Under the pieces are notes generated by a model. The model was not told the DNA's origin, made no database searches, and saw only the letters and a list, made by a program, of their open reading frames with translations. Made by a program: the position numbers and the translations under genes. Positions 49,915 through 59,194 of a stretch of DNA of 64,000 nt are shown here, one piece after another. The DNA lies in the NCBI GenBank assembly GCA_958295825.1, contig OY282375.1, positions 310,001 through 374,000 on the forward strand, written 5' to 3'. The DNA is from an uncultured Candidatus Entotheonella sp. Its GTDB lineage: Bacteria > Tectomicrobia > Entotheonellia > Entotheonellales > Entotheonellaceae. Each line of letters opens with the position of its first letter. Positions within the stretch are counted from its first letter, which is position 1.

Positions 49915-50174
49915 TAGGGCCTGTTGACATTCATGGCAATGATACGGTCGTATGAGTCGCCAGCTTGGCTCCGGAGTCAATAGGGATGCCAGAAACCAGC
50001 ACGATGCTTGTCTCGGTGTCGGCCTCTTGCTTGAGGGTTTGGAACTTCAAGACGCTGATTTCGACTCTCTCCACGTGCGATGTTCAGACGGAAAAGTCCT
50101 TCAACATCAATAAGTTGCCATGATTCATGAAGGCGATCCGTGCTTGGCAATCGCGCGAATGTCAACAGGCCCTA
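49915..50174. mobile_element. MITE-like element, 260 bp, IS5-type ends
   Basis: Perfect 18-bp inverted ends, TAGGGCCTGTTGACATTC at 49915-49932 and its complement at 50157-50174, flank about 220 bp without a convincing gene. The ends match the surviving right end of the IS5 remnant at 57991-58005 (TAGGGCCTGT, then GTACATT), so that IS type could have mobilised it. It sits between the thiolase-like gene and the CBS-domain gene; the rest of this 450-bp gap shows no gene. Confidence 0.75.
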
Positions 50175-50319
50175 GCCAAAGGGGGCGCCACCGTAGCACG
50201 CAGCCCCAGAGCCGTCAACGCGGCCAGCGTTTGCATTCGCCACGCCGTTCGTGTAGCTTAGCCGCGCTTTTTGACCTCGCCCAAACCCAGCGGTTCGACT
50301 TCACCACCGGCAGCAAGCC

Positions 50320-52239
50320 ATGACCGACCTCCTCGTCGCAACAGAACCCGACACGACGCGCATCGTCCCGGCGGACGCCTCACCCATGAGGGTGCTGGCT
50401 GAGACCCGCAGCTTCAAGGACCTGGACCGCCCGACGCTGGAAGTGCTGGTAGCGGCGGCAGATACCTACCGCATCGCAGCCGGACGCGCCCTGTTCCGCG
50501 AGGGCGAGCCGTTCGGCAACGTCGTGTACGTCCTCTACGACGGCGCCATGCGCCAATATCGATCCACCGGCTTCGAATGCGAGGTGCATCAGGGCGACTT
50601 CCTGGCCTTGGCCAATTACGTGGACCGCGCCCCCTTCCGCTCCACCGTGGAAGCCCGCAGCGATTGCGTCGTCCTCGGCCTGGCCACGGAAACATTGGAG
50701 CAGCTCGAGCGCAACTACCCGTCCCTGTTCAACTGCCTGAACCGCATCATTGCCCACAAGCTGCGCGACCGCAGCCCAGTGCGCGACATCAATCGCGGCG
50801 CCCTGGCGCAGCCGGTGCGCAGCATCATGAGCCGGCCCGTCACCTGCGCGCCCGACACACGGCTGCGCGACGCCCTGGCCCTGATGCGCAAACGCAGCAT
50901 CGGCGGACTGGTGGTCACGGACGCCGACAACCGCCTGCTGGGCATCCTCACCCGCGCCAGCTTGGCCGAAGCGGTCCTTTTGCAGGAAGCACGAGCGGAC
51001 GACGCGATTCTGCCGGCGGCCTGCCAGCAGGCCCACACGGTGGAGCCGAACACGCCGCTGTGGCAGGTGCAGGAAATCCAGCAGCATTTCGCTACCAAGT
51101 ACGTCGTCGTCGTGGCCCAGGACGCCCCGGTTGGCGTGGTGGCCCAGAGCGACATCCTGCGGACGCTGATCGCCTCGCCTGGCGTGCTGACGCCGCACGT
51201 GGCGCAATCCAACGACCTGCAGGAACTCGCCGAGTTGAAGTCGCGCCTCGTCGAAGAGGCCGCCGACATTCGCGAGGCCAATCACTGGGCGCGCGCCGCG
51301 GTGCGTTTCCTGAGCGAAACCCATCTGGCCATCCAGCGCCGGGTGGTCGCCCTCAGCCTCGATTGGATGCGTGACCAGGGACACGGGGAGCCGCCGACCC
51401 CGTTCGTCCTCCTCATCATGGGCTCCGGCGGGCGCAAGGAAATGCTGCTCGACCCGGACCAGGACAACGGCCTCATCCTGGCCGACGTGCCGCAGGCGCA
51501 CGAGCCGCCCGCGCAGCAGTGGTTTGAGCGCTTCAGCGACCATCTGAACGAGGGCTTGGCGCACGTCGGCTACCCGCTTTGCCCCGGCGGCATCATGGCG
51601 CGCAACCCCGTTTACCGGCGGACGCTGTCGCAGTGGCAGCAACAGGTTACGTCCATCGCCGCCAACCCCACCGAGGCGGCAGCGCGATGGTCCAACATCG
51701 TCTTCGACTTCAACACCTTATACGGCGACGACACGCTCACTGCGGCCCTATGGCGGCACGTGCTGGAGACCACCGCGGCGCATCCCCGGCTGTTCACCCG
51801 CATGGCCGCGGACGACGCGCGGGGTCGGCCGGCGCTGGGCTTTTTTCACCAACTTGTCGCCACCACCTGGGACGACGAAGGCGCCCACATCGACCTGAAG
51901 CGCAACGGATTGCGGCTGATCGCCGACGCGACGCGCATTTTCGCGCTGCAGGCCGGCGTAAGGGCGCAGAACACCAGCGACCGGCTGGCCGGGCTGGTGC
52001 GTCTGGGCGCCTTCTCCGAGGCGTTCAGCACCTCGGTAGGCGACGCTTACGAGGCGCTGCTGGACCTGCTGTTGGCGCACCAGATCGAGCAGGCGCGGGC
52101 GGGCGAGGCGTTCAACACCCTGATTGATCCGAAAACCCTGACCGAGCAGAACCGCGCCACGCTGCGCCTCGCCATGCGCATGGTGAAGCGCCTGCAGGAC
52201 CGCCTGCAAGAAGCCTTTGGCGTCGCTTACATCGACTGA
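50320..52239 (+). CDS. cNMP-binding/CBS-domain protein with DUF294 nucleotidyltransferase-like domain
   Basis: 639 residues, cytoplasmic. A cyclic-nucleotide-binding fold (about 20-140, with GRALFREGEPFGNVVYVLY) is followed by two CBS motifs (about 165-290, PVRSIMSRPVTCAPDTRL and GVVAQSDILRTLI). A DUF294 nucleotidyltransferase-like core comes next, with GSGGRKEMLLDPDQDNGLIL near residue 370 (GSG-R-E and DxDN metal motif), then the DUF294 C-terminal helical domain. This architecture is thought to sense nucleotides and modify a partner protein, in analogy to GlnD. The next gene, a DnaQ-like exonuclease, is 16 bases downstream, a pair seen widely in proteobacteria. Confidence 0.92.
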   Translation: MTDLLVATEPDTTRIVPADASPMRVLAETRSFKDLDRPTLEVLVAAADTYRIAAGRALFREGEPFGNVVYVLYDGAMRQYRSTGFECEVHQGDFLALANYVDRAPFRSTVEARSDCVVLGLATETLEQLERNYPSLFNCLNRIIAHKLRDRSPVRDINRGALAQPVRSIMSRPVTCAPDTRLRDALALMRKRSIGGLVVTDADNRLLGILTRASLAEAVLLQEARADDAILPAACQQAHTVEPNTPLWQVQEIQQHFATKYVVVVAQDAPVGVVAQSDILRTLIASPGVLTPHVAQSNDLQELAELKSRLVEEAADIREANHWARAAVRFLSETHLAIQRRVVALSLDWMRDQGHGEPPTPFVLLIMGSGGRKEMLLDPDQDNGLILADVPQAHEPPAQQWFERFSDHLNEGLAHVGYPLCPGGIMARNPVYRRTLSQWQQQVTSIAANPTEAAARWSNIVFDFNTLYGDDTLTAALWRHVLETTAAHPRLFTRMAADDARGRPALGFFHQLVATTWDDEGAHIDLKRNGLRLIADATRIFALQAGVRAQNTSDRLAGLVRLGAFSEAFSTSVGDAYEALLDLLLAHQIEQARAGEAFNTLIDPKTLTEQNRATLRLAMRMVKRLQDRLQEAFGVAYID

Positions 52240-52255
52240 GCGGGGAAAGGAAACC

Positions 52256-52984
52256 ATGCGAGCCAATGAGCCTGTGGTGATGCTCATGGACAGACTGCGC
52301 GCCTGTCTCATGGGACTGCGAAACGACCCACTGTTGGCGGATCCGCAATGCCATGCCCTGCACACGCGCGTCCGCGCCCTGAAGCCGAAGGCCCTCACCT
52401 GCCTGCCGGTCGAGGAGACCCGCTTCGTCGTTCTGGACACCGAAACCACCGGTTTCAAGGTCTATGGCGGAGACGAAATCGTCTCCATCGCCCTGTTGGA
52501 AATGCACGGCCTGGAGCCTACCGGGCGCGAGTTCAACACCTTCGTCAATCCCCGACGCGCTATTCCACCGGCTTCCACCGAGATTCACAACATCTGCGAC
52601 GCGGACGTCGCCTGCGCCCCGGCAATCGAGGAAGTGCTGCACGACGTGACGCAGTTCATCGGCGCAAGCGTTCTAGTCGGACACCACGTGCCGTTTGACC
52701 TGCGCTTCCTCAACAAGGTGCTGCACCAGAAATTTCGCTGCCGCCTGCGCAACCCCTGGCTTGACACTATGCTGATGTACGTGGCGCTAAGCGGCCGGCT
52801 GGGCCACTACACCCTGGAGGACGTGGCGCGGTTCTGCGGTGTGGAAATCCGCGCCCGCCATACCGCCCGCGGCGACGCCCTGATGACCGCCGCCATGTTC
52901 AAAACCCTCGCTTCCAACCTCATCGCCGGCCACCGTACGGTTTCTACGCTCATCAAACGCCAGACGCAGGCGGGATTGTTCTGA
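52256..52984 (+). CDS. DnaQ-like 3'-5' exonuclease
   Basis: 242 residues. DEDD exonuclease motifs: FVVLDTETTGFKVYGGDEIV (Exo I), VLVGHHVPFDLRFLNKVL (Exo II) and the HTARGDALMTAAMF block (Exo III, DEDDh type). The N-terminal 55 residues are a short helical extension. The ATG at 52256 follows GGGGAAAGG. It is the likely partner gene of the CBS/DUF294 protein; a role in replication as epsilon is not implied, since such stand-alone forms are often paralogues. Confidence 0.9.
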   Translation: MRANEPVVMLMDRLRACLMGLRNDPLLADPQCHALHTRVRALKPKALTCLPVEETRFVVLDTETTGFKVYGGDEIVSIALLEMHGLEPTGREFNTFVNPRRAIPPASTEIHNICDADVACAPAIEEVLHDVTQFIGASVLVGHHVPFDLRFLNKVLHQKFRCRLRNPWLDTMLMYVALSGRLGHYTLEDVARFCGVEIRARHTARGDALMTAAMFKTLASNLIAGHRTVSTLIKRQTQAGLF

Positions 52985-53072
52985 TTCTGACATGGCAATG
53001 GATTGTCGGATTACGCTGCGCTGATCCGACCTACACGTACACTGTGGTCGGGCGGCCGACACGGAGATTTCG

Positions 53073-53849
53073 ATGATACGTTCTCGGACAACATGGCTCT
53101 GGTTCTCGATGTTGCTGGTGCTCGTTGGGGTTGCCATCCCGGATTCGGCGTTCTCACAAATCTACGCCAAGGGCGGGGTTATATTCGACCGGGCCAAAGA
53201 CACGCGATTTCAGGGCGGAAGTGGTATTGACGGCGACCCGCTGAGCTCAGAAGGCGACTTTGGCACGATGACCGGTTTGGAGTTGGGGCTCGGCTATGCC
53301 ATCCTCCCCGCCCTGCGGCTCGAAGCCGCCATACAGTACCGCCCGGAATTCTCCTTCAAGGGACACGCCGACTTTAGTGGCTTGGACCTGACCGATCGCC
53401 GGGACGTCTCTGCTGAGGTATCTGTCTGGTCCGGCATGTTGGCCACTTATCTGGATGTTCCCATACCCGGATTCGCCCTCCTTCGGTATACGCCTGTCAA
53501 CCCGTTTATCGGTGTCGGGGGTGGTCTGTCTCGAATTGATATGGGGGAATCCCGCATGAATTCTCCCGTCACGTCTACAATAGTTCCAGGCGGTCACCAC
53601 TTGAGTTTGTCTTGGATGCTGACGGCGGGCCTCGCCGTATCGCTAACGAGATGGACGGTCGATGTCGCTTGGCGTTATACCGATCACGGCAGCATCGAAA
53701 CCGGGAGTGGCGCGGGGAGAGTGGTCTGTCGCATCGCGGGAGGCGAAAGCTGCGAGGCAGATCAACTGCCGCCGCCATTCCAGTTGGGCGAAACGCGAGG
53801 CGATTTAAAGAGTCACGGCTTTACCCTAACCCTGCGTTACTCGTTTTAA
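53073..53849 (+). CDS. Outer-membrane beta-barrel protein
   Basis: 258 residues with an N-terminal signal (LWFSMLLVLVGVAIPDSAFS), then barrel-like strands such as LELGLGYAILPALRLEAAI, TPVNPFIGVGGGLSRIDMG and WTVDVAWRYTDHGSIETG, ending HGFTLTLRYSF with a C-terminal Phe. It resembles the OmpA-like/opacity-type barrels and has the same general plan as the protein at 39476. Single gene; the function is structural or adhesion-related at best guess. Confidence 0.8.
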   Translation: MIRSRTTWLWFSMLLVLVGVAIPDSAFSQIYAKGGVIFDRAKDTRFQGGSGIDGDPLSSEGDFGTMTGLELGLGYAILPALRLEAAIQYRPEFSFKGHADFSGLDLTDRRDVSAEVSVWSGMLATYLDVPIPGFALLRYTPVNPFIGVGGGLSRIDMGESRMNSPVTSTIVPGGHHLSLSWMLTAGLAVSLTRWTVDVAWRYTDHGSIETGSGAGRVVCRIAGGESCEADQLPPPFQLGETRGDLKSHGFTLTLRYSF

Positions 53850-53934
53850 ACCGACATCTTCGCCGCCGGATTTAGGACCCCAACCCTGTTACAGCAACCA
53901 TTACTCTGCCTATCACGTTGGAAGGAACTTCTTC

Positions 53935-56502
53935 ATGGCCGACGAACCCCTGGATCCCTACCAATTGCCCCGCAACGCCATACCGTCACGTTACGATCTC
54001 ACCCTGCAGCCCGACCTGCAGGCGGCGACCTTCACCGGCTCGGTCATCATCGCCCTGGAGGTTACCGAGCCCACCGACGCCATCTGGCTGAACGCCGCCG
54101 AACTCGAAATTATCTCCACCGCCTTGGAGGACAACGACGGCAACCACGTGTGCAGCCCCGAGGCAGAGTTGCTGACGGACCAGGAACGGTTACGGCTGGG
54201 ACTCGGCGCCTCCCTGCCGCCCGGCGGCTATCGCCTGATGCTAGGCTTCGAGGGCATCCTCAATGACAAGCTGCATGGGTTTTACCGCTCCACCTTCAAG
54301 GACGACGACGGCAACGAGCACGCCATCGCCACCACGCAGTTCGAAAGCACCGACGCCCGCCGTGCCTTTCCGTGCTTCGACGAACCGGACTTCAAGGCCG
54401 TTTTCGGCGTCACCCTGATCGTGCCGGATGACCTGTACGCCGTCTCCAACGCCCCCATCATCTCCGAAACGCCCGCCGGCAACGGCTGGCGCCTGGTGTC
54501 CTTCGACGACACCATGAAAATGTCAACTTATCTCGTAGCCTTCATCGTCGGCCCGTTCGAGGCCACCGAGGCGGTGGACGTAGACGGCGTGCCGCTGCGC
54601 GTCGTGCACCCTGTCGGCAAGGGGCACCTGACGGAATTCGCGCTGGAGGTCGGCGCCTTCACCCTGCGCCATTTCGCCGAGTATTACGACATCCCCTACC
54701 CCGGCCAGAAGCTGGACCTCGTGGCCATCCCAGACTTCGCCTTTGGCGCCATGGAAAACCTCGGCTGCGTCACCTTTCGTGAGGTGCTGCTGCTCCTCGA
54801 CCCGCAACAAGCGACGCAGCCAGAGCGGGTACGGGTGGCGGACGTCGTCGCCCACGAAATCGCTCACATGTGGTTCGGCGATTTGGTCACCATGCGCTGG
54901 TGGAACGGCATTTGGTTGAACGAGGCGTTCGCCACCTTCATGGGCACCATGGCGGTGGACGCCTTCGACGCGCAGTGGCAACGCTGGGTGCAGTTCAGCC
55001 TGGAGCGCTCGGCGGCGTTCGACGTGGATTCCCTGCACCACACCCGCCCGATCGAGTATCCGGTGCAGTCGCCCAAGGACGCCGACGGCATGTTCGACCT
55101 GCTCACCTACGAAAAGGGCGGCTCGGTGTTGCGCATGCTGGAGCAGCATCTTGACGAAACGCCGTTCCGCGACGGCATCCGGCACTACCTGCAGAAGCAC
55201 CAATACGGCAATACCGAGACCAACGACCTGTGGGACGCTATCGAGGAGGTAACGGGCGAACCCGCCCGCCGCGTCATGGATTCGTGGATCTACCAGCGCG
55301 GTTTCCCGCTGCTTTCAGTCGCCGGCGATGCAACGGGAAAGTTGACCCTTAACCAGCAACGCTTCAGCTTCACACCGTTCGGCAACGGAGACGACTCCGT
55401 GTGGTCAATCCCCGTGACGCTACGTTACGGGCACGTCGGTCAGGTGACGGAGCGGCGCGAGTTGCTGGAATCGGCGTCGTTGGAGATCGATTTCGGCCAT
55501 CCCATCGATTGGGTGGTAGTCAACGCCGGCGGGCACGGCTTCTACCGCGTGCGATACGCGCCGGACCTGTTGCAGCAACTCCGGCCCATCATGCTGCGGC
55601 AACTCACCGCCGTCGAGCGCTACTCGCTAGTTGACGATACCTGGGCGTCGGTGCTCTCCGGCAATACCGCAGCCGCTGATTTCCTCGCCCTGGCGCGGGG
55701 CTTGGGGTACGAAGACGACCTCGACGTGTGGACCCTGCTGTGCGGCTGCCTGGAGCAATTGGGCCGGCTGCTGGATGGGGAAGCCGAAACGCGTTACCAA
55801 GCAGAGTTGTGCAATCTGTATACCCCGGCGCTGGAACGGCTGGGATGGACGCCCAAGCCGGACGACACCTCGCGCGTCCTGGAACTGCGGGGGCTGCTCA
55901 TCCGCTCTCTGGCGGTGGCAGCCAACGATGCCGGTGCACAGGAGCAATGCCGCGAGTTGCACGGCCGTTACCTGCAGGACAGCAACAGCGTGGAGCCCAA
56001 CGTCGTCGCCGCGGCGTCAGCGGCGGTGGCCTGTTGCGGCAGTGAGGACGACTACGGCGTGTTCGTCGAGCGCTTCAAGACCGGCGCCACGCCGCAGGAA
56101 GTGCGGCGCTATCAGAACCTGCTGGCGTCGTTTCCCGGTGCCGCCCAAATAGCCAGGACGCTGGACATGAGTCTCGACGGCACCGTGCGCACCCAAGACG
56201 CCCCGTACCTGGTCGCGCAATGCCTGCGCAATCGGCGCTGCGGCGAGCAGGCGTGGCGCTTCCTGCGCGACAACTGGGAGGCCATGCTGGAGGCGTATCC
56301 CAACAACGCCATCGTGCGCATGCTGGACGGCGTCAAGACCCTGTCCGTGCCCGACGTCGCCGCCGACGTGATGGCGTTTTTCGACAGCCACGAGGTACCG
56401 CAGGGGGAATTGACGCTGCGGCAGCATCTGGAGCGGTTGCAGGTGAACGTGGCATTGCGGGAGCGGGAAGCGGGGCGCTTCGGGGTGGCGCTGGCGGGGT
56501 GA
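53935..56502 (+). CDS. M1-family metalloaminopeptidase
   Basis: 855 residues, cytosolic (no signal). The substrate-anchoring FGAMENLG and the zinc motif HEIAHMWFGD followed by NEAFATFMG are intact. The size and the C-terminal ERAP1-type helical domain place it with the puromycin-sensitive/tricorn-factor-like group rather than PepN proper. It removes N-terminal residues from peptides and would finish the degradation of peptides in a region rich in amino-acid hydrolases. Confidence 0.94.
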   Translation: MADEPLDPYQLPRNAIPSRYDLTLQPDLQAATFTGSVIIALEVTEPTDAIWLNAAELEIISTALEDNDGNHVCSPEAELLTDQERLRLGLGASLPPGGYRLMLGFEGILNDKLHGFYRSTFKDDDGNEHAIATTQFESTDARRAFPCFDEPDFKAVFGVTLIVPDDLYAVSNAPIISETPAGNGWRLVSFDDTMKMSTYLVAFIVGPFEATEAVDVDGVPLRVVHPVGKGHLTEFALEVGAFTLRHFAEYYDIPYPGQKLDLVAIPDFAFGAMENLGCVTFREVLLLLDPQQATQPERVRVADVVAHEIAHMWFGDLVTMRWWNGIWLNEAFATFMGTMAVDAFDAQWQRWVQFSLERSAAFDVDSLHHTRPIEYPVQSPKDADGMFDLLTYEKGGSVLRMLEQHLDETPFRDGIRHYLQKHQYGNTETNDLWDAIEEVTGEPARRVMDSWIYQRGFPLLSVAGDATGKLTLNQQRFSFTPFGNGDDSVWSIPVTLRYGHVGQVTERRELLESASLEIDFGHPIDWVVVNAGGHGFYRVRYAPDLLQQLRPIMLRQLTAVERYSLVDDTWASVLSGNTAAADFLALARGLGYEDDLDVWTLLCGCLEQLGRLLDGEAETRYQAELCNLYTPALERLGWTPKPDDTSRVLELRGLLIRSLAVAANDAGAQEQCRELHGRYLQDSNSVEPNVVAAASAAVACCGSEDDYGVFVERFKTGATPQEVRRYQNLLASFPGAAQIARTLDMSLDGTVRTQDAPYLVAQCLRNRRCGEQAWRFLRDNWEAMLEAYPNNAIVRMLDGVKTLSVPDVAADVMAFFDSHEVPQGELTLRQHLERLQVNVALREREAGRFGVALAG

Positions 56503-56524
56503 TCTGTACAGATAGGAAGCCAAT

Positions 56525-57398
56525 GTGACCGGCATTTGGACGAACAAAGGGAACGGCTGGGAATTGGCCGATGCCCAGCCGTTTTCGGATGAAGCAACTC
56601 TGCAGCGGCTGGTTGCGGAGAACCCGCAGTTGTTGCCGCCAGAGCATTTCCGTATCTAATGGAATTATCGAGGGACCAACTCGCAAAGCACAGCAATTTC
56701 GTGGTTTCGGATGCAAGTCAATCTGCTCCGAAAGTGCTCTAGCCGGTTCTCCACGGGTTTTCACGCTGGGCAAGGAAGTCAGGCTGGGAATGGGCTACGC
56801 GGACGTTCTGGCCGTGGAAGCATCAGGGCGTCCAGTGATTATCGAAGTGAAGTTAACTCGCAACGCCGAAGCTCGGCGGGCTACCGTGTCGCAGGTCCTG
56901 GCATACGCAGCGTTTCTGCACGGCCACGACGTTGAGGCCCTTGAGCAACGCCCATTGCGCAACGCTCTGGCCGATGCGGGCTACGAGTCTATCGCCGAAG
57001 CGGTCGCTGCCGAGACCCAAGAAGGCGCAGTTGACGGAGTGGAGTCCGTGCCGGCGCTGCAAGCGTATCTGGGCTCCGGCAGATTTCGCCTGGTGCTGGT
57101 TCTGGACGATGTTCCCAGCGAGCTCGAACGCATCATTGCTTACCTGGACTCCGTGACGCTTCAGACGCTGACGCTCGACCTGATCGCAATCAATGTATAC
57201 GATGTGAACGGCGTTGAGATTGCCTTGCCGCAACGCGTCTCGCCTGACATCAGCGCAAACGTAGGCCCTTCCGTGATAGCCCCAAGCAGCGTACTATCCG
57301 ATGAGCCGGATGCGTTCGTTGAATCCTTGGGCCATACTACCGGACAAGACCGTGAGGCTTTCGATCAGTTGGTAAATTGGGCAACTAGATTGGCCTAA
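56525..57398 (+). pseudogene. PD-(D/E)XK nuclease-like (NucS/DUF91-type) gene split by a 100-bp insertion
   Basis: The N-terminal part, from the GTG at 56525 after AGGAAGC, reads MTGIWTNKGNGWELADAQ and ATLQRLVAENPQLLP, then stops at 56659. After 56741 homology resumes with AGSPRVFTLGKEVRLGMGYA and the nuclease core ADVLAVEASGRPVIIEVKLT, where the Asp and EVK fit a PD-(D/E)XK site. The insert at 56641-56740 accounts for the break: removing it leaves LLP joined to LAGSPR, in frame. A restart inside could still yield a C-terminal protein. Confidence 0.7.
56641..56740. mobile_element. 100-bp inverted-repeat insertion (MITE-like)
   Basis: It begins AGAGCATTTCCG and ends CGAAAGTGCTCT, imperfect inverted complements. 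It interrupts the nuclease gene with a net non-multiple of three bases and a stop. No clear target duplication could be defined. Confidence 0.55.
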
Positions 57399-57412
57399 TT
57401 TCCGAACCGAAT

Positions 57413-58005
57413 AGGCTCTAGAGATGCCCTCAGGCCCCGGACGATCCGCAAGAGACAATCGGGAGTTCCTTGAAGCCGGCCTGTGGATGGCTCGTACCGG
57501 AGCCCCATGGCACGACAATTGTCCGATGAGGTCGGGCTGTGGAAGCGTCGGCATGCCGACGCTTCCAATGATAGGCGCTGAAAGGCGTTTTCGAGAGGGT
57601 TTTCAAGGAATTGTCGGCGTATGCCGATTGCGAGTACGTGCTCGTCGACGGCACCCTCGTGCGGTTCCACCAACCCGGGGCCGGAGCCAAGCGCTCGCTC
57701 GCGGGGTGCCCCAAGTACCCAGATCAGCGTGAGGAGCGATGCCTTGGGCAACTTGGTGAAGTTCGTGTTGCTGCCGGACCAGCGTCACGACCTGATCGGT
57801 GCGCCGCTGCTGCTCGCCGACGTCGAATTCGAGGCGCTGATAGTGGACAAAGCCTGCGACAGCAACGAGTTGCGCGCCCAGTTTCAAGCTCGTGGCGCTA
57901 CTGTGGTGATTCCTCCCAAGTCGAATCGCGTCGAGGTGATCGAGTACGACTCGGAGATGTACGAGTGGCGGCGCTTGGCACTCGCCTAAATGTACACAGG
58001 CCCTA
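57413..58005 (+). pseudogene. Decayed IS5-family element
   Basis: Transposase pieces in several frames: DNREFLEAGLWMARTGAPWH, GIVGVCRLRV versus ELSADADCEYVLVDGTLVRF in neighbouring frames, LVKFVLLPDQRHDLIGAP and VDKACDSNELRAQ. The middle part, including the catalytic Glu block, is deleted. The right end, TGTACACAGGCCCTA at 57991-58005, matches the MITE ends at 49915 and 50174 closely. The left end near 57413 is unclear. Confidence 0.75.
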
Positions 58006-58081
58006 GCTTACAGTCCTTCGCGGGCCGCAACGTTTTCGCTTGACAAGCATTTTTGCCAACGGTACCCTCAGCTACTTTTTA

Positions 58082-58153
58082 CAGGCACGTAGCTCAGGGG
58101 GAGAGCGCTTGCTTGACGCGCAAGAGGTCGGCGGTTCAAAACCGCCCGTGCCT
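58082..58153 (+). tRNA. tRNA-Val (anticodon GAC)
   Basis: Full cloverleaf by eye: acceptor AGGCACG/CGTGCCT, D-arm GCTC/GAGC, anticodon stem CTTGC/GCAAG with loop TTGACGC (anticodon GAC), T-arm GGCGG/CCGCC with loop TTCAAAA, discriminator A, no encoded CCA. The length is 72 bases. It stands where thrS is usually found, upstream of infC. Confidence 0.95.
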
Positions 58154-58300
58154 ATTCCGAAACACACAGCTTTCAAACAGTGCGCATTGCAACGCAAGGA
58201 GAAGATGCGTTGAAGGGGTCGCGGGCCGGCTAGGCAGGTGGGCCGAGGCGTCCTCTAAAATCCGAACTATCTCTATTATTTTGCCGGCATATCGGGTAAA

Positions 58301-58326
58301 CGCCCGCCATTTCCAGGGCGCTTTTT
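58301..58326 (+). terminator. Possible terminator or leader hairpin before infC
   Basis: Stem CGCCC/GGGCG with a 10-base loop, directly followed by CTTTTT. It could end the tRNA transcript or act as an attenuator in the infC leader. The 58154-58415 interval has no coding frame I can support. Confidence 0.5.
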
Positions 58327-58415
58327 GGCGTCGAGCACCCTGCAATCGGTGAAAATCCTGCCTGCTTTGAGGATGTCACCGACTTTTAGGAACAGATTCT
58401 TAGGAGTAGGTCGCT

Positions 58416-58928
58416 ATATCTAAGCAGCAACGCATTAATAGGATGATTCGGGTTCCAGAGGTTCGCGTCATCGGTCAGGAAGGTGCCCAATTGGGTATCA
58501 TATTGACGTCGGACGCTTTGCAGATGGCTGAAGAGCAAGGCTTGGATCTGGTCGAAGTTGCCCCGAACGAAAAACCACCCGTCTGCCGAATCATGGATTA
58601 TGGCAAGTACAAATACCAGCAGAGTAAACGTCTCCAGCAGGCTAAGAAAAAGCAAAAAGTCATTCTCGTAAAAGAAATCAAGCTGCGGCCGAAGACCGAA
58701 GAGCATGACTATAACTTCAAAAGTCAACACGTACGGCGTTTCCTTCAGGACGGACACAAGGCGAAAGTCACCATCGTTTTTCGGGGCCGCGAGATGGCCC
58801 ATACCGAGTTGGGCCGGCGCATACTGGACCGTATGGCCGGAGAATTGGAGGACGTAAGCACCATCGAGCAAACACCCAAGCAGGAAGGCCGCAATCTGGC
58901 GATGGTTCTGAGCCCGCGGTCGTCCTGA
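58416..58928 (+). CDS. infC: Translation initiation factor IF-3
   Basis: 170 residues from a proposed ATA start at 58416: ISKQQRINRMIRVPEVRVIG is the normal IF-3 N-terminus, and TAGGAGTAGG lies 9 bases upstream of the ATA. The first ATG (58443) would cut nine conserved residues. Later blocks: LDLVEVAPNEKPPVCRIMDY, KKQKVILVKEIKLRP, VTIVFRGREMAHTELG. IF-3 splits ribosomes and proofreads the initiator tRNA; a rare start codon lets IF-3 repress its own synthesis. Followed by rpmI and rplT. Confidence 0.95.
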   Translation: MSKQQRINRMIRVPEVRVIGQEGAQLGIILTSDALQMAEEQGLDLVEVAPNEKPPVCRIMDYGKYKYQQSKRLQQAKKKQKVILVKEIKLRPKTEEHDYNFKSQHVRRFLQDGHKAKVTIVFRGREMAHTELGRRILDRMAGELEDVSTIEQTPKQEGRNLAMVLSPRSS

Positions 58929-58965
58929 ACACTCGATGGTGTTTTATTATTTGAGGGATGAGTTA

Positions 58966-59160
58966 ATGCCAAAGATGAAGAGCAATCGAAGCGCCAGAAA
59001 GCGCTTCTCTTTCACCGCGCAGGGTAATATACGACGCGCTCACGCCTATAAGCGGCACAAACTGGCCATAAAGACGCGCAAACGCAAACGTGGTCTGCGT
59101 CAATCCACTCTGGTCTCCGCTGCGGACAGCGGGCGTATGAAACGCCTCCTTCTCGTTTGA
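58966..59160 (+). CDS. rpmI: 50S ribosomal protein L35
   Basis: 64 residues starting MPKMKSNRSARKRFSFTAQG, typical of bL35, highly basic. The ATG at 58966 comes after GAGGGATGAG. The position between infC and rplT is the standard one. Confidence 0.96.
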   Translation: MPKMKSNRSARKRFSFTAQGNIRRAHAYKRHKLAIKTRKRKRGLRQSTLVSAADSGRMKRLLLV

Positions 59161-59194
59161 GTTTCCTCCACCGTTACAAGACAGGAAAAGAATC

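Noticed and set aside
50380-51642. A 420-codon minus-strand frame inside the CBS/DUF294 gene
   Set aside because: Shadow of a well-supported gene; no motif or ribosome-binding site.
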